Positions 8,687-17,324 of a stretch of 64,000 nt of DNA are shown here, piece after piece. A program made the translations under genes and the position numbers. Numbering within the stretch: the stretch's first letter is position 1; each line of letters begins with the position of its first letter. A model generated the notes under the pieces. It did no database searches, was not told the origin of the DNA, and saw nothing but the letters and a program-made list of their open reading frames with translations. Source of the stretch: Holdemania sp. Marseille-P2844 (lineage in GTDB: Bacteria; Bacillota_I; Bacilli_A; Erysipelotrichales; Erysipelotrichaceae); NCBI RefSeq assembly GCF_900120005.1, contig NZ_LT635451.1, positions 1 to 64,000 of the forward strand, given 5' to 3'.

Positions 8687-9226
8687 ATGGAATTAAAAGG
8701 ATCAAAAACAGAACAAAATTTATGGACGGCGTTTGCCGGAGAAAGTCAGGCGCGGGTAAAGTACGCGTATTACGCCGATCAGGCACGCAAGGATGGCTAT
8801 GGTCAGATCGCGGGCATTTTTGAGGAAACCTCAGCGAATGAAAACGCCCATGCCAAGCTGTGGTATAAGTTTTTGCATGGCGGCAAGATCCAGGAGACGC
8901 CGATCAATCTGAAGGATGCGGCCAATGGAGAAAACTACGAATGGACGGAAATGTACAGGGAATTCGCTGAAACCGCGAAACAGGAAGGGTTTACCGAAAT
9001 CGCCCGGCTGATGAGCGAGATCGCCAAAATTGAAAAAGGACATGAGGAGCGGTATCTGGCGTTATTGGGCAACGTGGAAAACAAAACAGTCTTTGCAAAA
9101 GCGGAACCGATCGTCTGGAAATGCCGCAACTGCGGATATACGGTCACCACTCAGCAGGCGCCGAAGGTCTGTCCGGTCTGCTTTCATCCGCAGGCTTATT
9201 TTGAACAGGAAGTTAAGAATTATTAA
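8687..9226 (+). CDS. Rubrerythrin
   Basis: This 179-residue non-haem diiron peroxidase reduces hydrogen peroxide in anaerobes. The ferritin-like domain has ExxH-type ligand motifs ('[18 protein letters not shown]', '[14 protein letters not shown]', '[13 protein letters not shown]'). A C-terminal rubredoxin domain carries 'WKCRNCGY' and 'KVCPVCFHP'. The ATG at 8687 follows AAGGAG in the tail of the preceding gene. The two genes form an oxidative-stress operon. Confidence 0.93.
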   Translation: MELKGSKTEQNLWTAFAGESQARVKYAYYADQARKDGYGQIAGIFEETSANENAHAKLWYKFLHGGKIQETPINLKDAANGENYEWTEMYREFAETAKQEGFTEIARLMSEIAKIEKGHEERYLALLGNVENKTVFAKAEPIVWKCRNCGYTVTTQQAPKVCPVCFHPQAYFEQEVKNY

Positions 9227-9274
9227 CATCGTTCAAATCTGACAAAAATCGGAATCCGTTTATAACCGGAAATC

Positions 9275-9321
9275 AAAGTGAACATGAATACGGGAAATCC
9301 CGAAGCCAGTTCACTTTTTTT
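9275..9321 (+). terminator. Terminator after rubrerythrin
   Basis: The stem AAAGTGAAC/GTTCACTTT is followed by TTTT. A small CGGGAAATCCCG hairpin lies inside the loop. Confidence 0.75.
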
Positions 9322-9490
9322 ATGCCCGGTACAAATAGATGAAAAAAGCAAGGTTTCAGCGACGCTGAATCACGGGGCAAAAGGAGCGAAAATGCCTGAA
9401 AAACCTGAATTCAGAATCAACGAGTTATAACCGAATATGGCAGTAATTGGAAACTCATCCTGTTATTATGACAAAAAGAAGGTGAAAAAC

Positions 9491-9787
9491 ATGAGCGAGG
9501 ATAAATATGCGGAGTTCATTTCACAGCGGATTTTTGACGTATGTCACAAACGCGGGGATGTTTCATTGTATGAATTATCCAAAATCTCCGGGGTCAGTAT
9601 GTCCACGATTCAGAACATTGTGCATTGCCACACAAAAAGTCCGGGATTGCAGACGATGCATCGGCTGGCTAACGGTTTGAGTATGACCATTTCAGAATTT
9701 CTTGATTGTTCGTCGATCAACGATTACGAATTCAGTGAAGAAGAAAATGGCGAAAACGGACTGAACGATTGTGAAATCATCAGCTGA
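9491..9787 (+). CDS. XRE-family HTH regulator
   Basis: This 98-residue protein has a Cro/CI helix-turn-helix at about residues 22-60 ('YELSKISGVSMSTIQNIVH', then 'TMHRLANGLSMTISEFL'). An acidic tail with no known domain follows. The start at 9491 follows AAGGTG; an earlier in-frame ATG at 9437 has no ribosome site. A 12-codon frame at 9392-9430 (MPEKPEFRINEL) with AAAGGAGC ahead of it might be a leader peptide. Targets are unknown. Confidence 0.75.
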   Translation: MSEDKYAEFISQRIFDVCHKRGDVSLYELSKISGVSMSTIQNIVHCHTKSPGLQTMHRLANGLSMTISEFLDCSSINDYEFSEEENGENGLNDCEIIS

Positions 9788-10239
9788 ATTTTTACGGAAA
9801 CCTATCCGTTGTGCGGCAAGAGCGCAGGGAAGTCGGAAAAAATAAAAAATTCCCTTTGAACAGAGATTCAATCTTCAACACTGTGTTTTAAAATTCCAAG
9901 TTCAGCGCTTCCAAAAAACATTGATCCGCAGATTTTCTGTTTTCCCAATCAGCGTTATTTGGATGTACGCATCATTGCGAGTCTGAAAGTGAGGGGATGA
10001 GTCAAGACGATTATCAGCGATAAAGGCGGCGGGAATTTGTTAAAGTCCTGAATTCGCGGCTGGATGCCTGATTTTTCACAGTGAGGGGGGCGGGGTGGCC
10101 CTGGTTTCGTCGTTTTTCTTTTCGAAATTCGATCGGGAATGGCCAGGCTGAAGCACCTCGCTTTTCCTCTGCCGCTTCGAAAAAAGGAACGCACCAAATT
10201 TCAATCTTTCTCTATACTGATAGGGGAGGAGGCTGGGCT
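9788..10239. other. Intergenic region with no recognised gene
   Basis: About 450 bp lie between the HTH gene and the yunC-like gene. No plausible frame with a ribosome site was found on either strand, and no classic terminator. The last 30 bases contain the strong GGGGAGGAGG site of the next gene. A promoter for the sporulation pair should lie here, but I cannot place one with confidence. Confidence 0.5.
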
Positions 10240-10548
10240 ATGATCGAGTTAAAAACATTGGAAATCGAGGCGTATCGGTTCATGGATATCACGCTGTTTC
10301 TGCCGCGCTGGACCTGTCGGATGATCGTCTGTACAAAGGCGGTGCTGGTTGATGAAAGCTGGGACCTGAACGTTCTGGAAACAAAACAAATCGCAGCCTT
10401 TCAGGTGCTGAAACCGGGAAAAGACGGACTGTTAAACGGAAAAATTACAGCGATGACGTCAACCGCCGCCCGCTTGGGAATATATATAGGAATGAGCGGG
10501 AAGGAAGCGCTGCTGAAGGTGATGCATGAAAAAACGGAAACGGGATAG
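10240..10548 (+). CDS. YunC-like DUF1805 protein
   Basis: This 102-residue protein matches the DUF1805/YunC pattern. It has a beta-rich N-terminus ('MIELKTLEIEAYRFMDITL') and the C-terminal 'ARLGIYIGMSGKEALLKV', which resembles the family's AAxxLGIxxGMxGKEAL ending. Its function is unknown. The ATG at 10240 follows GGGGAGGAGG. It overlaps the yunB-like gene by 23 bases; yunB and yunC are also neighbours in Bacillus subtilis, which supports both calls. Confidence 0.75.
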   Translation: MIELKTLEIEAYRFMDITLFLPRWTCRMIVCTKAVLVDESWDLNVLETKQIAAFQVLKPGKDGLLNGKITAMTSTAARLGIYIGMSGKEALLKVMHEKTETG

Positions 10549-11203
10549 GAACCGGCGCTGGCTGGCGCTCGTCGTGATCGCCGCGGCGCTGGTTTGGCTG
10601 GGCAACCGGACGCTCAGTCAGATCAACGCGCTGCTTAAGCCGCATGTTGAGAAAGTCGCTGCCAGTGAAGTCCGCAATGCAGCCTCGTCCGTGATTAAGC
10701 GGGCGGTCGATTCGCTGAATTTGAAAACGGAAGATCTGATCCGGGTACAGCGGGATGGGCAGGGCAACATTACGGATATCGTTTATGATACGCAGCGGAT
10801 GAATGAATTGATGAGCCTGTCGCTGGACGCCGCTCAGGAATCGCTGAATGCTGCGGAAGAAGGGGAAACGGACCCGCACACCCATCTTGTTTATTACGAT
10901 AAGGGCATCATTTATTCTCTGCCGGTCGGGATGCTGACCGGATCGGTGCTGCTGGCAAACGTCGGACCTTCGATTGACATCCGGATGCGTGCCGTCAACA
11001 GTCTGGTTGGGCAGATCGACGCCGTGTCCACGGCCTATGGCATCAACAGCACCCTGTTGGAAATCGACTTGAAGATCAGCGTGGAGATGTTGGTGATCAG
11101 CCCGTTTCTGCTCGATCCCCAACAGATTGAAGTTAAGATTCCGCTGGTTATGCAAATTGTGCAGGGGCAGATTCCGCAGCTGATGGTCGGCCAGCTTGCC
11201 TGA
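10526..11203 (+). CDS. Sporulation protein YunB-like
   Basis: This 225-residue protein has one N-terminal membrane helix (about residues 11-30) after a very basic start (KKRKRDRNRR). The body fits YunB, with 'GNITDIVYDTQRMNEL', 'SLPVGMLTGSVLLANVGPSI' and a C-terminal 'EIDLKISVEMLVISPFL' segment. YunB is needed for sporulation in Bacillus subtilis and is made in the mother cell under sigma E. Its presence suggests a spore-former. It is co-transcribed with the yunC-like gene, and a terminator follows. Confidence 0.8.
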   Translation: MKKRKRDRNRRWLALVVIAAALVWLGNRTLSQINALLKPHVEKVAASEVRNAASSVIKRAVDSLNLKTEDLIRVQRDGQGNITDIVYDTQRMNELMSLSLDAAQESLNAAEEGETDPHTHLVYYDKGIIYSLPVGMLTGSVLLANVGPSIDIRMRAVNSLVGQIDAVSTAYGINSTLLEIDLKISVEMLVISPFLLDPQQIEVKIPLVMQIVQGQIPQLMVGQLA

Positions 11204-11243
11204 TTCGTTAAACGTCAGGGATATCTTGAAGGGGAGAAGCCAA

Positions 11244-11269
11244 TAAAAAAACCGCATCTGCGGTTTTTT
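11244..11269. terminator. Bidirectional terminator between yunB-like and nfu-like genes
   Basis: ACCGCA-tc-TGCGGT is flanked by seven A residues upstream and six T residues downstream, so it can end transcription from both sides. Confidence 0.85.
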
Positions 11270-11285
11270 GCCTGTATCGCTGCAA

Positions 11286-11534
11286 TTAGAAGAACAACGG
11301 CTCGGAAGGCGCCATGTGGACTTCCGTTACGCCGGGAACTTCATCGAGAAGAATCGCTTCGATCCCATCCTTCAGCGTCGCGTCTAACGACAGACATTCG
11401 GAACAGGCGCCCAGCATTTTAACGGTGACAATGCCGTCTTCCAGACTGACGAATTCCACGTCGCCGCCGTCGCGCTGAATATACGGACGGATCTTTTCAA
11501 TAACATTTTTAACTTGAGTTTCCATGGTTTCCAT
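11286..11534 (-). CDS. NifU C-terminal-like (Nfu) Fe-S scaffold
   Basis: This 82-residue stand-alone Nfu domain starts around 'VIEKIRPYIQRDGGDVEFVS' and has the cluster-binding CxxC in 'LGACSECLSL'. It can hold a transient [4Fe-4S] cluster at a dimer interface and pass it to apo-proteins. It is on minus next to the YuiD-like gene. It may help mature the many Fe-S proteins encoded nearby (Rnf, rubrerythrin). Confidence 0.9.
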   Translation of the reverse strand: METMETQVKNVIEKIRPYIQRDGGDVEFVSLEDGIVTVKMLGACSECLSLDATLKDGIEAILLDEVPGVTEVHMAPSEPLFF

Positions 11535-11545
11535 AATTTATCACC

Positions 11546-12001
11546 TTATCTTATAAAATACATCAGCCCGGCGATGATTAAGCCGAGGATAATCCCGCCG
11601 AAGACTTCAATCCATTTGTGTCCCAGCACTTCCTTGACCTTGGTCAGATAAATCGGATCGTCCAGACGGGTCTGCGTCAGAATCTGGATATCCTTGATCA
11701 GCTGCTGCGTAATCCGGATGTTCTGTCCGGCATAATAACGGACGTTGGCGGCGTCGTAAGCGACGATCAGCGAAAACATCAGCGTGACGGCAAATAACGT
11801 CGACGAAAAATTATCCGTGATCCCGACGGCCAGCGTCAGCGCCGCTACCGTCGAGGTATGCGAGCTGGGAAAACCGCCGCTTTCCAAGGCGAGATGCCAG
11901 TCCCAATCCCGGGTTCGTATGTAGCGGATAACGGGCTTAAGCAGCTGCGCTGTTAAATTGGCTACAATCGCAGCCCAGAACGGATACATCTGTTGAAGCA
12001 T
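11546..12001 (-). CDS. Divergent PAP2 (DUF212/YuiD-like) membrane protein
   Basis: This 151-residue membrane protein has the family signature 'ESGGFPSSHTSTVAALTLAVG' (PAP2-like PSSH) and 'VAYDAANVRYYAGQ' blocks. It is a divergent member of the phosphatidic acid phosphatase 2 superfamily, with no proven substrate. The ATG at 12001 follows GAGGTG and is preferred to an upstream in-frame start at 12040. Confidence 0.85.
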   Translation of the reverse strand: MLQQMYPFWAAIVANLTAQLLKPVIRYIRTRDWDWHLALESGGFPSSHTSTVAALTLAVGITDNFSSTLFAVTLMFSLIVAYDAANVRYYAGQNIRITQQLIKDIQILTQTRLDDPIYLTKVKEVLGHKWIEVFGGIILGLIIAGLMYFIR

Positions 12002-12075
12002 GGTGCTCACCTCGAGAATTAGTATATCACAAAAACGCAAGGAGGTGATATAATAAAAAAAGATTGGAGGCGTCT

Positions 12076-12441
12076 ATGCAGTATCGAATCGGACAAATCG
12101 TGGAGGGAACGATCACCGGGATTCAGCCTTATGGGGCGTTTGTCAGTCTGGATGAGGAAACGTCAGGACTGATTCACATCTCGGAAATCTCGGAGGGCTT
12201 CGTTAAGGACGTTAATCATTTCGTTCATGTCCATGATCGCGTGAAGGTTAAAATTATTGATTTTGACAAGTCTACGCATCAGGCGCGGCTGTCCTTAAAA
12301 GCGCTGCATCCCACGGCATTCCGCAAGGAACGCGGGCGGGGGAAGGCCAGTCGTCTGCCAGTCATGAAAATTGGATTCCGGTCGCTGGCCGAAAACCTGG
12401 ACCGCTGGATCGAGGAAGCAAATAAAGGAGAAACAGTATGA
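12076..12441 (+). CDS. S1 RNA-binding domain protein (YugI/GSP13-like)
   Basis: This 121-residue protein has an N-terminal S1 OB-fold (residues 1-75: '[20 protein letters not shown]...GLIHISEIS'), then a basic tail. General stress protein 13 of Bacillus has this layout and associates with ribosomes. TTGGAGG precedes ATG 12076. Its TGA overlaps the pgi start (ATGA), so the genes are translationally coupled. Confidence 0.85.
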   Translation: MQYRIGQIVEGTITGIQPYGAFVSLDEETSGLIHISEISEGFVKDVNHFVHVHDRVKVKIIDFDKSTHQARLSLKALHPTAFRKERGRGKASRLPVMKIGFRSLAENLDRWIEEANKGETV

Positions 12442-13712
12442 TCAAATTTGACACTTCGCATGCGCATCTGCAGGAAAACATTTTCGATTATCAACAAGCG
12501 GTAACGCTGGCACATACCCAGCTGCATGAAAAGAGCGGCGCGGGCAACGATTTCGTCGGCTGGGTCGAATGGCCGAACAGCTATGACCATGAAGAATTTG
12601 AAAGAATCAAGGCGGCGGCCAAACGGCTGGAAGGCCAGTGCGACGTGCTGCTGGTATGCGGCATCGGCGGCTCATATCTGGGCGCGCGGGCAGCGATTGA
12701 GATGATGCGCGGGCTGTATTGTCAGGCCAGACCGGAAGTCATCTTCATCGGCAATACGTTCTCCAGCACGTATTTCAAGCAGGTGGAAGCGTATATTCAG
12801 GATAAGGAAATCGTTCTTAACGTCATTTCCAAATCCGGCACGACGACCGAAACGGCGATGGCGTTCAGAATGCTGAAGCAGTTGATGGAAAAGAAATATT
12901 CCAAGGAAGAATGCCGGAAGCGGATTCTGGCGACGACCGACAAGGCGCGCGGCACTCTGAAAGAACTGGCGGATAAGGAAGGCTACGAAACGTTTGTCAT
13001 TCCGGACGATATCGGCGGCCGCTATTCCGTTTTGACAGCGGTCGGCTTACTGCCGATGGCGCTGGCGGGGATTGATATCGACGCGGTCATGAAGGGCTTT
13101 GCCCAGGCGTATGAAGATCTGAAGAACCCGGATCTGCATGTCAATCCGGCGTATCAGTACGCCGTTGCCCGCCGGATTCTGGAGAATCAGGGCAAGGATG
13201 CGGAAATGTTGGTCACCTATGAACCGCAGATGGCGATGATCGCCGAGTGGTGGAAGCAGCTGTTCGGCGAATCCGAAGGCAAGGAAGGCAAGGGCATTCT
13301 GCCATGCAGCGCGACGTTCTCGACCGACCTGCATTCGTTAGGCCAGTTTATTCAGGAAGGCAAGAAAATGCTTTATGAAACGCTGCTGTTAGTGGAGACT
13401 CCGACGCTGGACGGCACGTTCCCAAGCGACGGGGAAAATCTGGATAACATGAACTATCTGGCCGGCAAAAGCCTGGACTGGGTCAATAAGATGGCATGCC
13501 AGGGCACGCTGGAAGCGCATGAAGTCACCGGCAATGTGCCGAATCTGATCATCACGATGCCGGACATGAAGGAAGAAACCTTCGGCTATATGTGCTACTT
13601 CTTCTTCAAAGCCTGCGCCGTCAGCGTTTATCTTCTCAACGTCAATCCGTTCAATCAGCCGGGCGTCGAAGTCTATAAGAAAAACATGTTCCGCCTGCTG
13701 GGCAAGAACTAA
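12438..13712 (+). CDS. pgi: Glucose-6-phosphate isomerase
   Basis: This 424-residue glycolytic enzyme interconverts glucose 6-phosphate and fructose 6-phosphate. Visible features are the sugar-phosphate loop '[18 protein letters not shown]' (about residue 73), '[15 protein letters not shown]' (about 136) and '[17 protein letters not shown]'. A C-terminal '[16 protein letters not shown]' contains the conserved Lys. The length is typical of the Firmicutes form. It is coupled to the S1 gene and ended by a terminator. Confidence 0.96.
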   Translation: MIKFDTSHAHLQENIFDYQQAVTLAHTQLHEKSGAGNDFVGWVEWPNSYDHEEFERIKAAAKRLEGQCDVLLVCGIGGSYLGARAAIEMMRGLYCQARPEVIFIGNTFSSTYFKQVEAYIQDKEIVLNVISKSGTTTETAMAFRMLKQLMEKKYSKEECRKRILATTDKARGTLKELADKEGYETFVIPDDIGGRYSVLTAVGLLPMALAGIDIDAVMKGFAQAYEDLKNPDLHVNPAYQYAVARRILENQGKDAEMLVTYEPQMAMIAEWWKQLFGESEGKEGKGILPCSATFSTDLHSLGQFIQEGKKMLYETLLLVETPTLDGTFPSDGENLDNMNYLAGKSLDWVNKMACQGTLEAHEVTGNVPNLIITMPDMKEETFGYMCYFFFKACAVSVYLLNVNPFNQPGVEVYKKNMFRLLGKN

Positions 13713-13778
13713 GTCTGGGACTTTCTCGATTTCTCAGTTTGATGAAAGAAATCAGCAAAGCAGCACAAATAAAGAATA

Positions 13779-13812
13779 AAAAAGTGAATGCCGAAAGGTT
13801 TCACTTTTTTTT
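13779..13812 (+). terminator. Terminator after pgi
   Basis: AAAAAGTGAAatgccgaaaggTTTCACTTTTTTTT-type hairpin with a long T-run. Confidence 0.85.
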
Positions 13813-13920
13813 ATGCGCAGGCATGATTTTCAGGCTGCATAGAACAGAACGGATTTTTTTCCATTGACAAACGGTCTGAAACAGCGCAGACCGATCATCG
13901 CCGCTGGGCTGAAGCCCAAG

Positions 13921-15786
13921 CTATTCTGCGAAATAATCATATTTTAAAATCAAATTGGCGATTTCGTGAATTCGCAGCCAATGTTCGTTTTCTTCCATCG
14001 CCTGCTGCAGCGGAATGTTCAGATCGCTGAATTCTCGGGTTTGCTTGTCATAACGGTAATTGTTGGTCAGAATCTGGCGGTCGTCGTCGGCATATCCCGG
14101 ATAGCGGGGATCAAAGAAATCATGTCCCATGATCAGTTCCGGCTGAACGTCAATCGCAAAGAGATTAAATAAGGTTGGCAGGACGTCGATATCGGTGCCG
14201 GGTTTTTCAATCGTCTGACCTTCTATCAAAGGTGACCACACGAAGAACGGCACCTCTTCCAGCGAGCCGTGAGTAGCCAGCTGTTTTGCGGTCTGTTCGA
14301 TGACCGTTTCGGAAAAACCTTTGGCCCGGTGATCGCCGGCAACCGCGATGACGAGCTGATCAAGCGTGCCTTTCTGCTGAAAATGATCGATCACGGAGGC
14401 GACGGCCAGATCCAGACTCATGCTTTTGGCGAGATAAACTTTGACCTGTTCGTCCAGCTGCGGATAGCGCTGGCTGACCTTTGCATAGCTGGCGGCGTAT
14501 TCCCGGGCAGTTTCGGCATTGTGATCCGTTAAATCGGATTGTTCATAGCCCTGATGGCCGCTGTAAGTGATGTCGTAGAGGAAAAACGGCTGCGAATCGT
14601 CGATCATCCACTCGATAATTTCCATGCATACGGCGTCGGAGGTGCCATATTCCGGCCCCAAAACGCCCAGATCCCAGAAATCTTCATAGCCGATCTGCGC
14701 ATAGAATTGATCGCGGTTGTAAAATTCCTTCGTTCCGTTATGCGCGGCGATGGCGGAATAGCCCTGGCTGGCCAATCCTTTCGCCAGGGAAACCGGATAG
14801 GTGTTGTCCGCGTATTGCTGCATCGCGATCACGCCTTCGTTGTTGGGCATCAAACTGAGGTTCAGCATGAAGTCCGCGTCGCTGGTTGAGCCTTGAAGCA
14901 GGGGCGCAGTGTAATTCACAAAGTTATAGCCCTTTTGCTGGAGCTGATAGAGCGTCGGCGTCAGAAGGGGATCAATGACCGCCTGAGTCAGCGACTCCGC
15001 TTCAAAGAAAATCAGATTTTTGCCTTTGAACAAGCCCGTTTGCGCGTTGGGCTGGGCCGGAGCGGATTGGAGATAAGCCGCAATTTCTTCCTGTGCCTGA
15101 CGCTTTTGCGAACGGAAGCGCAGCGGCTCGAGCTGGTTGAGCTTCAGATCACGCAGGAAGAATGCTTCAGGGCCGAACAGCTCAACAAATTGGCGGGGAG
15201 AACTGACGTGTTCGTATAGGTATTGATCAGAATAAGTGTAGTAAAATTTGTCGGCTTCCTCAGCGTTGAGCTTGCCGTAAAACACAAGGCTGCATGCCAT
15301 GCTCAAACCCAGCCAGATGAAAGCGCCCAAAAAAAATTTCATCCGTCGCTTTCCGTCCGGTGCTGGCTGCGGCTTCAGCGTTGTTAAAAGCAGAAAGATC
15401 AGGATCAGGGCGATCAGAAACTGCCAGTCCTGCGGCAGCACGGCGCTGAAACCGGCCCCGAGATTTTGCGTGGCCTCGCTGCGCAGGCCGATGGCGGTCG
15501 ATAAGAAAATGTACTGACCGAATAAGCGGTAATATAAGCTCTGGCCGGCAATATACAGGAAGTACAGCAGCGTGCACAGTTGACCGGCAAGCTTGTCCCA
15601 GGGCGCCCGCAGTCCCCAGATCAGACTGTTGATTAACGCCGCCAGCGCGCCCAGCATCCAGTCGCCATAACCGGCCGGTGAAAAATAAGAATAATGAATG
15701 CTGATGAGAAGCAGGGCGATTCCCGCGCTGAGAATCAGCTTGTAGGCCAGCGGGGAAACCGCCGGCTTCGATTTCTTCGTTTTCAT
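13921..15786 (-). CDS. LtaS-like sulfatase-family phosphoglycerol transferase
   Basis: This 621-residue protein has about five N-terminal membrane helices (residues 12-180) and an extracellular sulfatase-fold domain. The domain has 'NLIFFEAESLTQAV' (metal site), 'GSTSDADFMLNLSLMPN' (catalytic Thr region, around residue 300), 'YSAIAAHNGTKEFYNRDQFY' and 'AVAGDHRAK'. These match lipoteichoic acid synthase and related phosphoglycerol transferases. It probably builds a glycerol-phosphate polymer on the outer face of the membrane. It is monocistronic on minus. Confidence 0.85.
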   Translation of the reverse strand: MKTKKSKPAVSPLAYKLILSAGIALLLISIHYSYFSPAGYGDWMLGALAALINSLIWGLRAPWDKLAGQLCTLLYFLYIAGQSLYYRLFGQYIFLSTAIGLRSEATQNLGAGFSAVLPQDWQFLIALILIFLLLTTLKPQPAPDGKRRMKFFLGAFIWLGLSMACSLVFYGKLNAEEADKFYYTYSDQYLYEHVSSPRQFVELFGPEAFFLRDLKLNQLEPLRFRSQKRQAQEEIAAYLQSAPAQPNAQTGLFKGKNLIFFEAESLTQAVIDPLLTPTLYQLQQKGYNFVNYTAPLLQGSTSDADFMLNLSLMPNNEGVIAMQQYADNTYPVSLAKGLASQGYSAIAAHNGTKEFYNRDQFYAQIGYEDFWDLGVLGPEYGTSDAVCMEIIEWMIDDSQPFFLYDITYSGHQGYEQSDLTDHNAETAREYAASYAKVSQRYPQLDEQVKVYLAKSMSLDLAVASVIDHFQQKGTLDQLVIAVAGDHRAKGFSETVIEQTAKQLATHGSLEEVPFFVWSPLIEGQTIEKPGTDIDVLPTLFNLFAIDVQPELIMGHDFFDPRYPGYADDDRQILTNNYRYDKQTREFSDLNIPLQQAMEENEHWLRIHEIANLILKYDYFAE

Positions 15787-15899
15787 GGTGTTCCCTCTTT
15801 CCTTCAGTTCAGATTTTCCAGAGTTTTAGTTTACACAAAAAGAGCCGGGAAAAAAACGGACAAATCAACGGGAATGACTAAAATTCCAGCGCGGAAGAA

Positions 15900-15932
15900 A
15901 ATAAAAATCCGGCTTCCTCAGGAAGACCGGAT
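15900..15932 (-). terminator. Terminator after apbE (minus strand)
   Basis: Read on minus, ATCCGGTCTTCC-tga-GGAAGCCGGAT runs into TTTTATTTT, 23 bases after the apbE stop. Confidence 0.8.
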
Positions 15933-15954
15933 CCTATCGTAAGGACAAAAATGT

Positions 15955-17073
15955 TTATTGCGCGAGATAATCTTTCATCGAATCCGTCATGACAACGGCA
16001 TATTCGCCCGACATGACGCTGTTGACGCCCGAAGGAACCTGGTCGGGATCCATGACCCACATGACCTCGATTGGCTGATCGGGATAGGTCTGGCGGAAGC
16101 GGTCGATCAGAGCCAGACCGTCGTCATAGCTCATTGTGAACAGCGCCGTCGACAGCGCGTCGGCGTAGCCGGAATTTTCCGTGACGATCGTGACCTGATG
16201 GTAATAGGTCGCCGGAAACAGCGTCTGCGGGTCGATGATGTGATGATAGAGCTTGCCGTCCTCGGCACCGTAGAAACGTTCGTAGTCGCCGCTGGAGACA
16301 AACGCCGCGGAGCCGGGCAGCGTGACGACCGCCAGCGAGCCGTTGCCGGATGGATTGCGGATGCCGACGCGCCATTGCTGACCGTCGGGCTTGTCGTTGA
16401 TCGTGCAGATGTTGCCGCCGGCGTCGACCGTGCCGTGAACCAGCCCCGCTTCGATCAGCTTCTGCTGGACCTTGCCGGCCGCGAAGCCCTTGGCGATTCC
16501 GCCGACGTCTAAGGAAGCGCAGCTCTGATTCAGATAGACCGTGCCGGCGATCTCGTCGATTTCCACTTTATCCCAGCCGGTGCACGCTTTTGCGCTCTCC
16601 AATTCGGCAAGCGGCGGCACTTTGCCCAGCTGGCCTTCGTTGTTTAACGCGATGCCTTCCTCGCGATAAGTATGCCAGATCTTGAGTACCGCGCCCATCG
16701 TGACGTCAAACTCGCCGTTGGATAAATCATAAAATTCTTTTGCCGTCTTGAGCAGCTCGATAATTTCCGGATCGACGCTGACCGGTTCGATCCCGGCGTT
16801 GTCGTTGATCGTCTTGATGTTGTTTAATCCGTCGTAATCGTTATAGACGTCAAACAATGCGTTGTAGTGGAGAAACAGCTGCTTCATTTCAGCGAAATAC
16901 TGATTGAACTGTTCTTCGTTTTCAGTAAATCCGGTTAACGTCATCACCGTGTCGAAGCCGGCGTCCAGCGCCATATTGGAATAACGCGTCAGCTCCGGCT
17001 CCTTCGGCTTGCTTTGACAGCCGCCCAGCATCAGCAGGCCGGCCAGCGCCAGCGACATTGCTTTTTTATTCAT
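15955..17073 (-). CDS. apbE: FAD:protein FMN transferase (ApbE lipoprotein)
   Basis: This 372-residue exported lipoprotein has signal peptide 'MNKKAMSLALAGLLMLGGC' with lipobox cysteine at residue 19. ApbE motifs are 'ALDAGFDTVMTLTGF', 'SLDVGGIAKGFAAGKV', 'VDAGGNICTI' and the C-terminal 'ADALSTALFTM'. ApbE uses FAD to attach FMN covalently to Thr/Ser in S-G-A-T/S motifs. It is divergent from the rnf operon, whose products hold five such sites, so it very probably flavinylates them. Start 17073 is chosen for the signal peptide and the GGGTG site. Confidence 0.93.
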   Translation of the reverse strand: MNKKAMSLALAGLLMLGGCQSKPKEPELTRYSNMALDAGFDTVMTLTGFTENEEQFNQYFAEMKQLFLHYNALFDVYNDYDGLNNIKTINDNAGIEPVSVDPEIIELLKTAKEFYDLSNGEFDVTMGAVLKIWHTYREEGIALNNEGQLGKVPPLAELESAKACTGWDKVEIDEIAGTVYLNQSCASLDVGGIAKGFAAGKVQQKLIEAGLVHGTVDAGGNICTINDKPDGQQWRVGIRNPSGNGSLAVVTLPGSAAFVSSGDYERFYGAEDGKLYHHIIDPQTLFPATYYHQVTIVTENSGYADALSTALFTMSYDDGLALIDRFRQTYPDQPIEVMWVMDPDQVPSGVNSVMSGEYAVVMTDSMKDYLAQ

Positions 17074-17194
17074 TTGAATCACCCGTGAAGATTCTAGCAT
17101 AAATCGTCGGGCGATACTACCCAAAGGAAACATTTTCAAAACGAATCCAGGGTGAAAAAACTTGAAATTTATCTAAATAGATGTGGAAAAAACG

Positions 17195-17223
17195 TTTAAA
17201 ATTAATAGCGATAATGCTATAAT
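17195..17223 (+). promoter_or_regulatory. Promoter of the rnf operon
   Basis: -10 TATAAT (17218-17223) with a weak -35 TTTAAA (17195-17200) at 17-bp spacing. A leader of about 95 nt follows before rnfC, holding the small frame and hairpin described next. Confidence 0.5.
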
Positions 17224-17246
17224 AGCTCCGAAGCGAAAGGCGGATA

Positions 17247-17303
17247 ATGAAAAAATCGATCACCGTCGATTTTTTGTGTTTGCCAGAGGCTTTCGGTATT
17301 TGA
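17247..17303 (+). other. Possible leader peptide and hairpin upstream of rnfC
   Basis: An 18-codon frame (MKKSITVDFLCLPEAFGI) starts at ATG 17247, with AAAGGCGG ahead of it. Inside it, AAAAAATCGA-tcaccg-TCGATTTTTTG forms an A/T-flanked hairpin with a terminator-like T-run at 17249-17276. Ribosome position on this frame could decide whether the hairpin forms, as in attenuators. There is no run of regulatory codons, so this is only a suggestion. Confidence 0.25.
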
Positions 17304-17324
17304 GGAAAGGAAGAGGTGGACGGA

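Noticed and set aside
16124-16512. Genes on the opposite strand of apbE, glnN, pgi and the LtaS-like gene
   Set aside because: Long open frames there are shadows of GC-rich coding sequence; none has a ribosome site or a recognisable domain.
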